Origin: Candidatus Helarchaeota archaeon
GTDB lineage: Archaea > Asgardarchaeota > Lokiarchaeia > Helarchaeales > HEL-GB-A
Direction of reading: 5' to 3'
Length of the DNA: 9,923 nucleotides
NCBI GenBank assembly: GCA_013375405.1
Contig: JABXJU010000169.1
Span: 1-9,923, forward strand
Made by a program: the position numbers and the translations under genes. Below the pieces are notes generated by a model. It did no database searches. It was not told where the DNA came from and saw nothing but the letters and a program-made list of their open reading frames with translations. Below, piece after piece: positions 1-6,600 of the stretch (the first letter of the stretch is position 1; the number at the start of each line of letters is the position of its first letter).

Positions 1-160
1 GATTCACGTATGTGATGATTAGGATTATTATTGCAGCAACACTCCCTATAAAACCTAGAAAAAATACCATTATCAGATCCCCCCCTCGTTCTGGGTGTGA
101 TACATCGACCAAAACTTGTGGAGAAGGACCTCCATCAGCAAATGTATAGTTATTTTTCAT
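1..160 (-). CDS. Small putative membrane protein, N-terminal 53 residues only (truncated by window edge)
   Basis: The reading frame opens at an ATG read from 160 and runs off the left edge with no stop. The first ~26 residues are polar (starting MKNNYTFADGG and including a PERGGD segment). Residues ~28-52 form one strongly hydrophobic stretch (LIMVFFLGFIGS, then many Ile/Ala, ending ITYVN) that reads as a transmembrane helix. There is no typical Sec signal pattern (no basic n-region directly before the hydrophobic stretch), so an N-out or N-in membrane anchor is more likely than a cleaved signal peptide. A strong Shine-Dalgarno site lies 7 bases upstream, which supports both the gene and its start. 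I do not recognise the family. It is divergent from hisF and nothing here links the two functionally. Confidence 0.6.
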   Translation of the reverse strand, partial: MKNNYTFADGGPSPQVLVDVSHPERGGDLIMVFFLGFIGSVAAIIILIITYVN

Positions 161-167
161 GTAAAAT

Positions 168-173
168 CCTCCT
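168..173 (-). promoter_or_regulatory. Shine-Dalgarno site of the left-edge membrane protein
   Basis: Read on the minus strand this is AGGAGG, a full match to the core anti-SD complement, 7 bases before the ATG at 160. It is the best ribosome binding site in the window and shows that the host uses SD-led initiation for at least some genes. Confidence 0.7.
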
Positions 174-238
174 ACCATTTTATTTGATCTGACTATGATA
201 AATAGATATTCCTAAAAAATGATACTTTTTTGCATACC

Positions 239-252
239 CAAAACCTTTAAAG
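239..252 (+). promoter_or_regulatory. Candidate archaeal BRE/TATA promoter of hisF
   Basis: CAAAACC (239-245) followed by TTTAAA (246-251) fits the archaeal BRE-TATA pattern (CRNAANN then TTTAWA). The TATA centre lies about 27 bases before the ATG at 276, which would place transcription initiation almost on that ATG and give a leaderless mRNA. This agrees with the absence of any GGAGG-like site upstream of hisF. The region is AT-rich, so a chance match is possible. Confidence 0.45.
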
Positions 253-275
253 AATTCGCTTAATTGAATTTCAAG

Positions 276-1097
276 ATGGGATCAAAGATGCCAGAGTATA
301 AAAAAATTGTACCATGCCTTGATACGAAAGATGGACGACTTGTCAAAGGCATTAAATTTGTGAATATTCGTGAGGTAGGAGACCCTCCCGAATATGCTGC
401 AAAATATGAGAAAGATGGCGCAGATATTATAGTGCTATTGGATATTTCCGCCTCTCTTGAAGGACGTGAAACATTATTAGATGTAGTCAAAAGAACTAAA
501 GCAAAATTAACTTCAGCACCTTTCGCAGTAGGTGGTGGAATTAAAAATATTAAAAATATTGAGACTTTACTTTCTGCTGGGGCAGATAAAATAAGTATAA
601 ATACTGCAGCAGTTAAGGACCCTGGATTTGTAAAAGATGCGGTCAAGAAATTTGGAGGCGATAAAATCATTATTGCTATAGATGCACTTAGAACTTCTGG
701 TAATGAAGATAGTTCTGGAAAATACATAATTGACTCGCCTGATGGCAACTTTTGGGGAAATGTCGTAATCTATGGTGGGACTAAGACCACCGGAATAGAT
801 CTAGTTGATTGGAGTATTCAAGTAGCTGAGATGGGCGTAGGCGAAATATTATTCACGAGTAAAGACGCGGATGGAACGAAAGATGGATATGATCTTCCAT
901 TGACTCGAGCAATAGCGGAAAATGTCAAAATTCCTGTTACGGCTTCGGGTGGTTGCGGGCATCCATATCATATGCTTGAAGCCCTAACCGAAGGTAAAGC
1001 TGATGCCGCTCTTGCAGCGAGTATTTTCCATTATAATCAATATACCGTGAAAGAAGTCAAGGATTATTTACGCGGTCGAGGGGTTTTAGTAAAATAA
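276..1097 (+). CDS. hisF: Imidazole glycerol phosphate synthase, cyclase subunit HisF
   Basis: HisF is the (beta/alpha)8 cyclase subunit of the histidine pathway. With ammonia from the HisH glutaminase it converts PRFAR to imidazole glycerol phosphate and AICAR, in the cytoplasm. Numbered from the ATG at 276, the signatures are IVPCLD with catalytic Asp16, GGGIKN near 86, AGADKISINTAAV at 101-113, AIDA with the second catalytic Asp136, ILFTSKDADGTKDGYD at 191-206, ASGGCG near 223, and AALAASIFH near 244. Residues ~138-161 are an insertion absent from Thermotoga-type HisF but, as I recall, present in methanogen HisF, so the overall length suits an archaeal protein. In-frame starts are TTG 264, ATG 276 and ATG 288. 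Homology places the first residues near 288, and promoter spacing favours 276. No hisH, hisA or other his gene is in the window, so it appears as an isolated gene here. Confidence 0.93.
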   Translation: MGSKMPEYKKIVPCLDTKDGRLVKGIKFVNIREVGDPPEYAAKYEKDGADIIVLLDISASLEGRETLLDVVKRTKAKLTSAPFAVGGGIKNIKNIETLLSAGADKISINTAAVKDPGFVKDAVKKFGGDKIIIAIDALRTSGNEDSSGKYIIDSPDGNFWGNVVIYGGTKTTGIDLVDWSIQVAEMGVGEILFTSKDADGTKDGYDLPLTRAIAENVKIPVTASGGCGHPYHMLEALTEGKADAALAASIFHYNQYTVKEVKDYLRGRGVLVK

Positions 1098-1130
1098 AAT
1101 ATATAATATCTTTCTCAGACCATTCCTAAA

Positions 1131-1135
1131 TTTTT
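1131..1135 (+). terminator. Possible oligo-T terminator after hisF
   Basis: A run of five T (preceded by AAA) lies 33 bases after the hisF stop. Archaeal RNA polymerase can terminate on oligo-T without a hairpin. The run is short, so the call is weak. Confidence 0.22.
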
Positions 1136-1180
1136 ATCATAGTGTTAATAAATTGTTGAAGCTCTTTAAGTTAGTCTAAT

Positions 1181-1200
1181 AGCAGAGTTAAATCTTTGCT
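1181..1200. repeat. Short inverted repeat between convergent hisF and PEP-hydrolase genes
   Basis: Arms AGCAGAG (1181-1187) and CTTTGCT (1194-1200) pair over 7 positions with one G-T wobble around a 6-base loop, TTAAAT. It lies in the 151-base convergent gap (1098-1248) and could help separate the two transcripts. No T-run follows directly on either strand, so it is not a canonical intrinsic terminator. The rest of the gap holds nothing I recognise. Confidence 0.3.
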
Positions 1201-1248
1201 GCCCCTGCAGAAAGTAGTTATAATTATGTACAAGACCGATTATTTAGC

Positions 1249-2064
1249 TTATTTCTTGACAGGTATGTTTTTAAATTCCAAAACGGTCAGCTTTACCGCC
1301 TTTTCAACAGGTATTCGTTCTATGCTTGAGGCTCCAACGAATCCAGCGGCATCAGTATGTTGATAGAGGTATATAGTATCATCTGGTGTTGCAAAAGGGC
1401 CGCCATGACCAAGACAAAAAATTTTAGGATTCACTTTTTTAGCAGATCCAATCATTTTTTGTATTCTTTCAGCGGCTTCTCTATGGGTTAATGCATCATA
1501 CCCCACAGTACCTCCTGCTGTTCCTCCAACATGAGGAACAAGGCAATCAACTCCTGCAAATGCCATCGATCTTGCATCCATAGGCCAGAAGACATATGCC
1601 ATAGAAAAGACTTTTCTATCGCATGCTCTCTGGATCATTTCTATCTCTTTTTGAAAGCCTTTTTTCTTACGCCATTGTTTATCTCTAATAAGTCCTATCG
1701 TTGGGAAGTTAATGATACCAGAGAATCCTGCATCGATAAATTGATTTATGAGTTCTGATGGATCTTGGTCTCCAGAAGTTGAAGAAGCTTCAATACCAGC
1801 AATAATGGGAGTATCTTTCACAACTTTTCTTATTTCAGGGAGCATATTCAGAGTGACCTCATTAGAATTATCAATAAGAGTGGTGGGAAGCCCCTTCAGT
1901 CTAGATAATCCGGTGCTATATACCATAATAAGATCGGCACCACCCATCTCAGCAGATTTCGCAATTATGCCTGCACTACAGCCTGCTGCAATAATAGGTT
2001 TATTGTCTGCGATTGTCTTTCTTAGTCGCTTTAAAATTTCCCATCTCGTGAATTTTTTCCCCAT
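1249..2064 (-). CDS. PEP-hydrolase / TIM-barrel signal transduction family protein (PF09370-like), divergent member
   Basis: The protein has 271 residues, close to the family's usual length. It matches the predicted TIM-barrel family named phosphoenolpyruvate hydrolase, which in many bacteria, fungi and plants is fused to or encoded beside the Tm-1-like (UPF0261) domain. Visible signatures are AAGCSAGIIAKSAEMGGADL (~26-45), INFPTIGL at 118-125, GGTAGGTVG at 180-188, HGGPFATP at 220-227 and GASSIERIPVE at 244-254. The reaction is not established. An enolase/aldolase-like lyase or hydrolase acting on a phosphorylated or keto-acid substrate is the usual guess. The segment after GGADL, which in the typical family reads YNSGRYR followed by a Gly/Ser-rich stretch, is here YSTGLSRLKGLPTTLID, so substrate choice may differ. 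The ATG at 2064 has an AAGGA site at 2074-2078. It is the last gene of the operon, 21 bases after the full-length Tm-1-like gene. Confidence 0.85.
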   Translation of the reverse strand: MGKKFTRWEILKRLRKTIADNKPIIAAGCSAGIIAKSAEMGGADLIMVYSTGLSRLKGLPTTLIDNSNEVTLNMLPEIRKVVKDTPIIAGIEASSTSGDQDPSELINQFIDAGFSGIINFPTIGLIRDKQWRKKKGFQKEIEMIQRACDRKVFSMAYVFWPMDARSMAFAGVDCLVPHVGGTAGGTVGYDALTHREAAERIQKMIGSAKKVNPKIFCLGHGGPFATPDDTIYLYQHTDAAGFVGASSIERIPVEKAVKLTVLEFKNIPVKK

Positions 2065-2085
2065 GTAAACGCGTCCTTGAATAAA

Positions 2086-3264
2086 TTAGGAATGAAAAAG
2101 CCCAATAAAAAGTTCAACCACAGCCATACTAAATTCTTCATCGTTTATATGAGAGTTGTATTCAATAACTTTAATTTCTTTTTTCAAATTAAATTTCAAG
2201 GTTTCAATGAAAGTTTTGTCAGTATCCGGGTCATAGAACTGTTGTTCTTTTTTATCAATCTCCGAAAAACCAAGTAATGGAATGGCAATTATAGTTTTAT
2301 CATATACTTTATTTGCATTCTCAGCTATAATCTTTGCGGCTCTTGAAATTTCTTCTTTATTTGTTCTTACTAAAACAATATTCGATGTATGAGCGTGAAC
2401 TGGGCGGTTTTTATACTTTTTTGGAAGAATTTCCTTCGTGCCTGGAAAAATAAGCATGTCCAACCCGCCTGCTGAAATAATTTGTGGGATTTTCTTTTTA
2501 TACACCGATTGGAGACGTCTTTCCCAAAGTAAATAAATTTCAAATGGTGTTAAATCAATTAATCCTTGAATCCTCCCTTCTTCTATTAATTCATTTAAAA
2601 TTTCTGTCCGTCCGTGAAAAACTATTGGATCATACTTTTTTTCATTAAGTAACCTAACTATTCGTCTAACTGCCGGGGTAGTAACTCCAAGAGCCGTAAT
2701 ACCAATTAGAGGTAGTGGAGTAGTTGGCTTTTGAATTTCAACATCGGCCATTCCACATATGGCACCCGCCGCTTGTGAAAGAGCTTTTTCCATTGTTGAG
2801 TTAAGTTTTATCATACCATCTGGTGTTTGTATTACTGAAATATCTTTCATTCCTACCGATTGCCCCATAATACTCGTGACCATTAATTTTGGGATTCCGA
2901 TTGGTAATTTTTTCATAATTGTAATTCCAATTGCAGTTCCTTGCGCGCCTCCAAAGGAGATCATTCCATCTATTTGTTGCTTTTCGAATAAATCTTGAAC
3001 TAATTTTTCAGCACCTTTTATCATTACATTTAATGTAAGAGACCTATCCTTACCATCTTCTGCAGCTTTTTGGAGTTCTTCTATTGATCTACCACCAGTT
3101 TTTGCGACTATTTCTTTTGTTATGTCAGATTTAAAATTCGGTTCTCCCAAAATACCACAGTCGATAAGCGTTGTAGTAAAGCCTCTTTTTTCTATTTGTT
3201 TTTTTAAAAATGCAATTTCCGTTCCTTTAGTATCCAATGTTCCAATGATTACGATGTTTTTCAT
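2086..3264 (-). CDS. Tm-1-like ATP-binding domain protein (UPF0261), full length, divergent loops
   Basis: At 392 residues this has the usual size of UPF0261 proteins, the family that includes the N-terminal part of tomato Tm-1. The N-terminal lobe has GTLDTKGTE (8-16), CGILGEP (36-42), DGMISFGGAQGTA (99-111), LPIGIPKLMVT (120-130) and AAGAICGM (165-172). The C-terminal lobe has GITALGVTTPAV (188-199), IVFHGRTE (214-221), SAGGLDMLIFPG (264-275), ALL-type motif IIAIPLLGFSEID, and SHINDEEF near 371. Family members typically show a STVASGD-like stretch after the LPxGxPK motif and FHATGTGG in the second lobe. Here the first is TSIMGQSVG and the second is shortened to FHGRTE, so nucleotide or ligand binding may be altered. 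The biochemical role in prokaryotes is unknown. The ATG lies 4 bases after the stop of the half-length paralogue, with AGGT just upstream, which indicates translational coupling. Confidence 0.87.
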   Translation of the reverse strand: MKNIVIIGTLDTKGTEIAFLKKQIEKRGFTTTLIDCGILGEPNFKSDITKEIVAKTGGRSIEELQKAAEDGKDRSLTLNVMIKGAEKLVQDLFEKQQIDGMISFGGAQGTAIGITIMKKLPIGIPKLMVTSIMGQSVGMKDISVIQTPDGMIKLNSTMEKALSQAAGAICGMADVEIQKPTTPLPLIGITALGVTTPAVRRIVRLLNEKKYDPIVFHGRTEILNELIEEGRIQGLIDLTPFEIYLLWERRLQSVYKKKIPQIISAGGLDMLIFPGTKEILPKKYKNRPVHAHTSNIVLVRTNKEEISRAAKIIAENANKVYDKTIIAIPLLGFSEIDKKEQQFYDPDTDKTFIETLKFNLKKEIKVIEYNSHINDEEFSMAVVELFIGLFHS

Positions 3265-3268
3265 TACA

Positions 3269-3829
3269 TTACCTATCTTGCAGTTTTTTTGATTCTAACA
3301 TGCCGTCCATAGCACCGACTGCCTGAAGTAACATCTTCTTAATAATTGTATTCAGTCCAAAAATATCAGCAGGCGCTTGTATCATCATTATATCCCGATC
3401 ATCGAAATCTTGAAGGTCTAAATCAGTTGTAACCATTATTTTCGGAAGTCCCAAAGGGAGTACCTTCATAATTTCCATTCCCATTGCAGTCCCTTGTGAT
3501 CCACCAAGTGAGAGAATTCCATCCAATTTACCATCTGATAATAATATATTCACCATTTTAATGGCCCCCTCCGTCATTGCACTTGTTCCAGCAGATCGGT
3601 CAGCGCCCTTTTTAGCAGCAGCGACAAGTTCTTCCAATGAATACCCGCCCTTTTTTGCCACTTCTTCTTTGGGTATATCTACTTTAATTTTTGGCTTTCC
3701 AAGAATTCCGGTGTCCACAACTAGAGTTTTATATCCTTTACTTTCAATTTCTTTTTTAATAAACGAAAATTCGGGACCCTTAGTATCCATAGTCCCGATT
3801 AAAACTATAATTTCATCTTTCTTCGCCAA
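3269..3829 (-). CDS. Standalone N-terminal half of a Tm-1-like (UPF0261) protein
   Basis: The protein has 186 residues and corresponds only to the first lobe of UPF0261. Motifs are GTMDTKGPE (12-20), TGILGKP (40-46), DGILSLGGSQGTA (103-115), LPLGLPKIMVTT (124-135), DIFGLN (155-160) and AVGAMDGM (170-177). It then stops after a short charged tail. Aligned by hand to the first ~172 residues of the adjacent full-length paralogue, about half the positions are identical. The usual ASGD loop reads TTDLDLQDFDD, enriched in Asp. The frame is open, and the 4 bases to the next gene leave no room for a decayed second lobe, so it looks like a genuine half-length gene and not a frameshifted one. It may act as a partner or regulator of the full-length copy. 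It starts at TTG 3829, supported by an AGGT site 7 bases upstream. The next in-frame ATG would cut into the first beta-strand motif. Confidence 0.82.
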   Translation of the reverse strand: MAKKDEIIVLIGTMDTKGPEFSFIKKEIESKGYKTLVVDTGILGKPKIKVDIPKEEVAKKGGYSLEELVAAAKKGADRSAGTSAMTEGAIKMVNILLSDGKLDGILSLGGSQGTAMGMEIMKVLPLGLPKIMVTTDLDLQDFDDRDIMMIQAPADIFGLNTIIKKMLLQAVGAMDGMLESKKLQDR

Positions 3830-3836
3830 CTAATCG

Positions 3837-3840
3837 ACCT
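3837..3840 (-). promoter_or_regulatory. Shine-Dalgarno site deciding the TTG start of the half-length Tm-1-like gene
   Basis: On the minus strand AGGT lies 7 bases before TTG 3829, inside the 13-base gap after the oxidoreductase stop (TAG at 3843-3845). No in-frame ATG occurs before the conserved GTMDTKG motif, so this site supports the non-ATG start. Confidence 0.5.
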
Positions 3841-3842
3841 AA

Positions 3843-5768
3843 CTAAATAATTATTGCAATATTATTTGCATCATGGATTGCACCGCGTATATTACGTGGT
3901 TTTACACAATCCCCGATCTCATAAACTTCATTTGCTGTTAATGCCAATTTATTAGGCTTGAATCCAGCCGCTAATACGACATTATCTACCTCAATGGTTT
4001 GTGTTTTTCCGTACCGATCAATAATCAAACTCTTTTTTTTAATTTCTTTGGCGGAGGCAGTTGTTATTAATTCAACTCCTAATTCCTTTAATTTATTTGT
4101 AATATAGAAGCGATGTACCATGTTCATTTCTTCCGCTATTGCGGGTAAGGTTTCTATTAATGTGACTTCCTTTTTCTGATTTGTTAAAAACCATGCTGTT
4201 TCACATCCTACTTGACCACCACCAATAATGGCAATTTTATTTCCTATGTTTGCTTTACCTGTTATGACATCAATTGCTAAAACAACGTGCCCCATATTAA
4301 CACCTTGGATATCAGGAATAATTGGAATTGCACCAGTTGCAAGAATTAAGCAATCTGGTTCATATTCTTTAATAGTTTTTGTGATTTCTTTATTTAATTT
4401 GATTTTAACACCAAGCTTTTTAAGCTGACCTTCAAACCATTTAATTAAATCACGAAGGGGTTCTTTAAACCAAGGGATTGAGGCTGAAATTAGTTGACCA
4501 CCTAATTTATCACCTTTTTCGCATAATATCACTTCGTGTCCCCTTAATTTTGCCACCCTCGCCGCTTCCATCCCAGCAGGACCTGCCCCAACAACTAGGA
4601 TCTTCTTTAATTCTTTTGCTGGTTCAATTTTGATTTGCATTTCCTTACCTACTTCTGCATTAACATCACACCGAATAGCGTTAAAATTTTGTATACTCCC
4701 ATAACATCCCTCGTTACAATAAATACATGGACGAATATCGACTAATCGACCTTCATATGCCTTTTTAGGGATGTCAGGATCAGCTAAGAGGGCTCTACCT
4801 ATCGCAACAAAATCGGCCTTTCCCTCTGCAATTACTTTCTCTGCATCTATGGGATCTCCAAGCCTTCCCACGATGATAATAGGTATATTTACTACTTTTT
4901 TGATACTTTCTCCAAGGGGAACATTACAACCTTTTGGAAATGCAGGGGTTGGGAAAATTCTAGCCCACCATGAAGGTTCTGATTCGTAGATCCCAGCTGT
5001 AATATCTAAGGCATCCACTCCTACTTCCTCTAAGTTTTGGCTAATTTGTTTTGCATCTTCTATTGTAAATCCACCCTCAATGAATTCATCTCCACTTAAC
5101 CTAAATATTATCGGATAATCATTACCCAAAGCGTTTTTAATTCCTTCAACAAGTTCGACGGCAAAAGTCATTCGTCCCTCAAAATCACCACCATACTCAT
5201 CTGTTCGCTTATTGGAATATGGGGATATGAATTGGTTTATTAGATAGCCGTGAGCTCCATGGAGTTCAACTGCATCAAATCCCGCGTATTTTGCCCTCTG
5301 CGCCGCTTCCAAGAACATATCTTGTATTTCTTCAATTTCATCAATAGTTAATTCGTGTGGCATGACTGCTCCAGTTGCTGTACAAGGAATTGGGGAGGGG
5401 GCGATAATTTCTTCATCTTCTGAACATACTAATGATTGCTGTCTGCCTGCATGGTGGAGTTGCACGGCGATTTTGGTATTGTATTGATGAACGATTTCTA
5501 CTAATTCACCTAAACGCGGGACGTATTTCCAATCATCAATTCGAGGAGGTGCAATCCCTGCTTTTCCTCTAGGCCAGTCGACGCAGGTTGCTTCCATAAT
5601 GATTAATCCAACGCCACCCTGAGCTCGCCTTTCGAGAAATTTTATTAATCTATCACTTACAAGACCTAAATCTGATAAATGATTGTTAAGTGGTGCCATT
5701 ACAAACCTATTTTTTAGTTTCATCTTGCCAATTACAGCTGGCTTAAAAAGTTTTTTCAGTTCACTCAT
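3843..5768 (-). CDS. FadH/BaiCD-type NAD(P)H:flavin oxidoreductase (old yellow enzyme barrel + Fe-S + FAD/NAD(P) domains)
   Basis: The 641 residues match the length of 2,4-dienoyl-CoA reductase and related ene-reductases. Residues ~1-340 form the FMN TIM barrel: AVQLHHAGRQ at 101-110, ELHGAHGYLINQFISPYSNKRTD with the likely active-site Tyr175, and IGRALLADP at 323-331. Cys348, Cys351, Cys355 and Cys367 (CxxCx3Cx11C) are placed to bind a 4Fe-4S cluster as in E. coli FadH. VVGAGPAGMEAA (392-403) is the FAD Rossmann motif, IIGGGQVGCETA (514-525) the NAD(P)H motif, and the C-terminus EIGDCVKPRNIRGAIHDA is intact. Electrons would pass NAD(P)H-FAD-FeS-FMN to an enoyl-type C=C. The substrate could be a dienoyl-CoA, a bile acid or steroid ketone (BaiCD/BaiH), or another enoate. 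Sequence alone does not decide. AAGGGGG at 5779-5785 precedes the ATG. With the adjacent SDR and SCP2 genes it suggests oxidation or reduction of a hydrophobic acyl or sterol-like compound. Confidence 0.92.
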   Translation of the reverse strand: MSELKKLFKPAVIGKMKLKNRFVMAPLNNHLSDLGLVSDRLIKFLERRAQGGVGLIIMEATCVDWPRGKAGIAPPRIDDWKYVPRLGELVEIVHQYNTKIAVQLHHAGRQQSLVCSEDEEIIAPSPIPCTATGAVMPHELTIDEIEEIQDMFLEAAQRAKYAGFDAVELHGAHGYLINQFISPYSNKRTDEYGGDFEGRMTFAVELVEGIKNALGNDYPIIFRLSGDEFIEGGFTIEDAKQISQNLEEVGVDALDITAGIYESEPSWWARIFPTPAFPKGCNVPLGESIKKVVNIPIIIVGRLGDPIDAEKVIAEGKADFVAIGRALLADPDIPKKAYEGRLVDIRPCIYCNEGCYGSIQNFNAIRCDVNAEVGKEMQIKIEPAKELKKILVVGAGPAGMEAARVAKLRGHEVILCEKGDKLGGQLISASIPWFKEPLRDLIKWFEGQLKKLGVKIKLNKEITKTIKEYEPDCLILATGAIPIIPDIQGVNMGHVVLAIDVITGKANIGNKIAIIGGGQVGCETAWFLTNQKKEVTLIETLPAIAEEMNMVHRFYITNKLKELGVELITTASAKEIKKKSLIIDRYGKTQTIEVDNVVLAAGFKPNKLALTANEVYEIGDCVKPRNIRGAIHDANNIAIII

Positions 5769-5778
5769 TATTTAATAG

Positions 5779-5785
5779 CCCCCTT
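5779..5785 (-). promoter_or_regulatory. Shine-Dalgarno site of the flavin oxidoreductase gene
   Basis: Minus-strand AAGGGGG about 10 bases before ATG 5768, in the 32-base gap after the SDR stop. Spacing is slightly long but usable. It supports independent initiation within the operon. Confidence 0.45.
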
Positions 5786-5800
5786 TACGTTCTTTGATAT

Positions 5801-6586
5801 TTAATCTACCATTATTTGTCCACCATTCACGTGAATTGTCTGACCAATTACGTATTTTGCCGCCTCTGAGACTAAGAAGAGAACTACATTTGCAATATCT
5901 TCTGGTTCTGCCAATCTTCCTGCAGGAATGCTGGCAGAATAATAATCTTTGGCTTGGTCAATATAACCCTCGTGCATGGGAGTAATGGCGGGTCCTGGAG
6001 CGACTGCATTCACATTAATACCATCTTCCGATAATTCCCATGCTAGGCATCTCGTGAAAGATTGAACTGCTGCTTTGGAAGCACAATAGATAGCTCCGCC
6101 GCCGCTTATATTACAAACGGCTCCTCGTGAGGAGATTGAAGATCCGATATTGACTATTTTTCCATACTCGGAATCTATCATGTGTTCCATTACTGCTTGT
6201 GAGCAAAAAACCATACCTTTGAAATTTAAGGCTAATATTTTATCTATTTCTTCCTCTGTTAGATTAACGATTGGAGTTCGTGAGAGAATCCCGGCACAAT
6301 TTACGAGAATAGTAATCTTCTCAAATTTATTTAGTACATCCTCAACCATTTTTTTAATTTCATTATTATTGGTAACTGATGCTTTTACAGGCAAAACCTT
6401 GCGACCGATGCTATTAATTTCATTGGCAACTTTTTTCATATTTTCCTCTGCTATATCGACGAGAACTATATCTGCTCCAAAATCAGCCAATTTTAAGGCA
6501 ATAGCTCGACCTATACCGCTTGCTGCACCGGTTACTATGGCTACCTTCCCACTTAAATCAAATAATTCTAAACCTTTTGAAGACAT
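5801..6586 (-). CDS. Short-chain dehydrogenase/reductase (SDR, FabG-like classical type)
   Basis: A classical SDR of 261 residues from ATG 6586; a GTG at 6598 would add four residues. It has the cofactor motif TGAASGIG (19-26), an acidic residue ending strand 2 (VDIAEEN, Asp44) that favours NAD(H) over NADP(H), NCAG at 96-99 in place of the usual NNAG, IGSS at 147-150 with the catalytic Ser, and YCASK with Tyr167 and Lys171. The Ser-to-Tyr spacing is about 4-5 residues longer than in FabG because of a GGGA-containing loop, so the active-site lid may differ. C-terminal VAPGP and GQTIHVNGG are typical. It should interconvert a hydroxyl and a ketone on a soluble or carrier-bound substrate. Neighbours (SCP2 carrier upstream, ene-reductase downstream) point to a lipid or sterol-like substrate, but FabG-like and sugar-dehydrogenase-like SDRs cannot be separated by eye. 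Confidence 0.92.
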   Translation of the reverse strand: MSSKGLELFDLSGKVAIVTGAASGIGRAIALKLADFGADIVLVDIAEENMKKVANEINSIGRKVLPVKASVTNNNEIKKMVEDVLNKFEKITILVNCAGILSRTPIVNLTEEEIDKILALNFKGMVFCSQAVMEHMIDSEYGKIVNIGSSISSRGAVCNISGGGAIYCASKAAVQSFTRCLAWELSEDGINVNAVAPGPAITPMHEGYIDQAKDYYSASIPAGRLAEPEDIANVVLFLVSEAAKYVIGQTIHVNGGQIMVD

Positions 6587-6600
6587 AAGATTCAACACAT

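Noticed and set aside
260..748. 162-residue open frame on the minus strand
   Set aside because: Antisense shadow of hisF, rich in Ser/Pro/Ile/Leu with no recognisable motif. The plus-strand frame is unmistakably HisF.
1098..1248. tRNA or small RNA gene in the convergent gap
   Set aside because: No cloverleaf, GTTC loop or other RNA signature was found, only one 7-base wobble-containing hairpin.
1531..2068. Plus-strand frames of 75 and 106 residues
   Set aside because: They lie wholly antisense to the PEP-hydrolase-type gene and its start and show no family features.
3269..3829. Half-length Tm-1-like gene as a pseudogene or frameshift product
   Set aside because: The frame is clean, has a ribosome site, keeps the motifs and ends 4 bases before the next start, with no decayed second-lobe sequence left over.
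1249..3829. Antiviral defence island based on Tm-1 homology
   Set aside because: Tm-1 inhibits tobamovirus replication in tomato, but family members are widespread in prokaryotes, and no nuclease, effector or other defence gene is nearby. The neighbours are metabolic.
5794..5985. 63-residue plus-strand frame at the end of the SDR gene
   Set aside because: Antisense to the conserved SDR C-terminus. Leu/Arg-rich composition with no supporting start signal.
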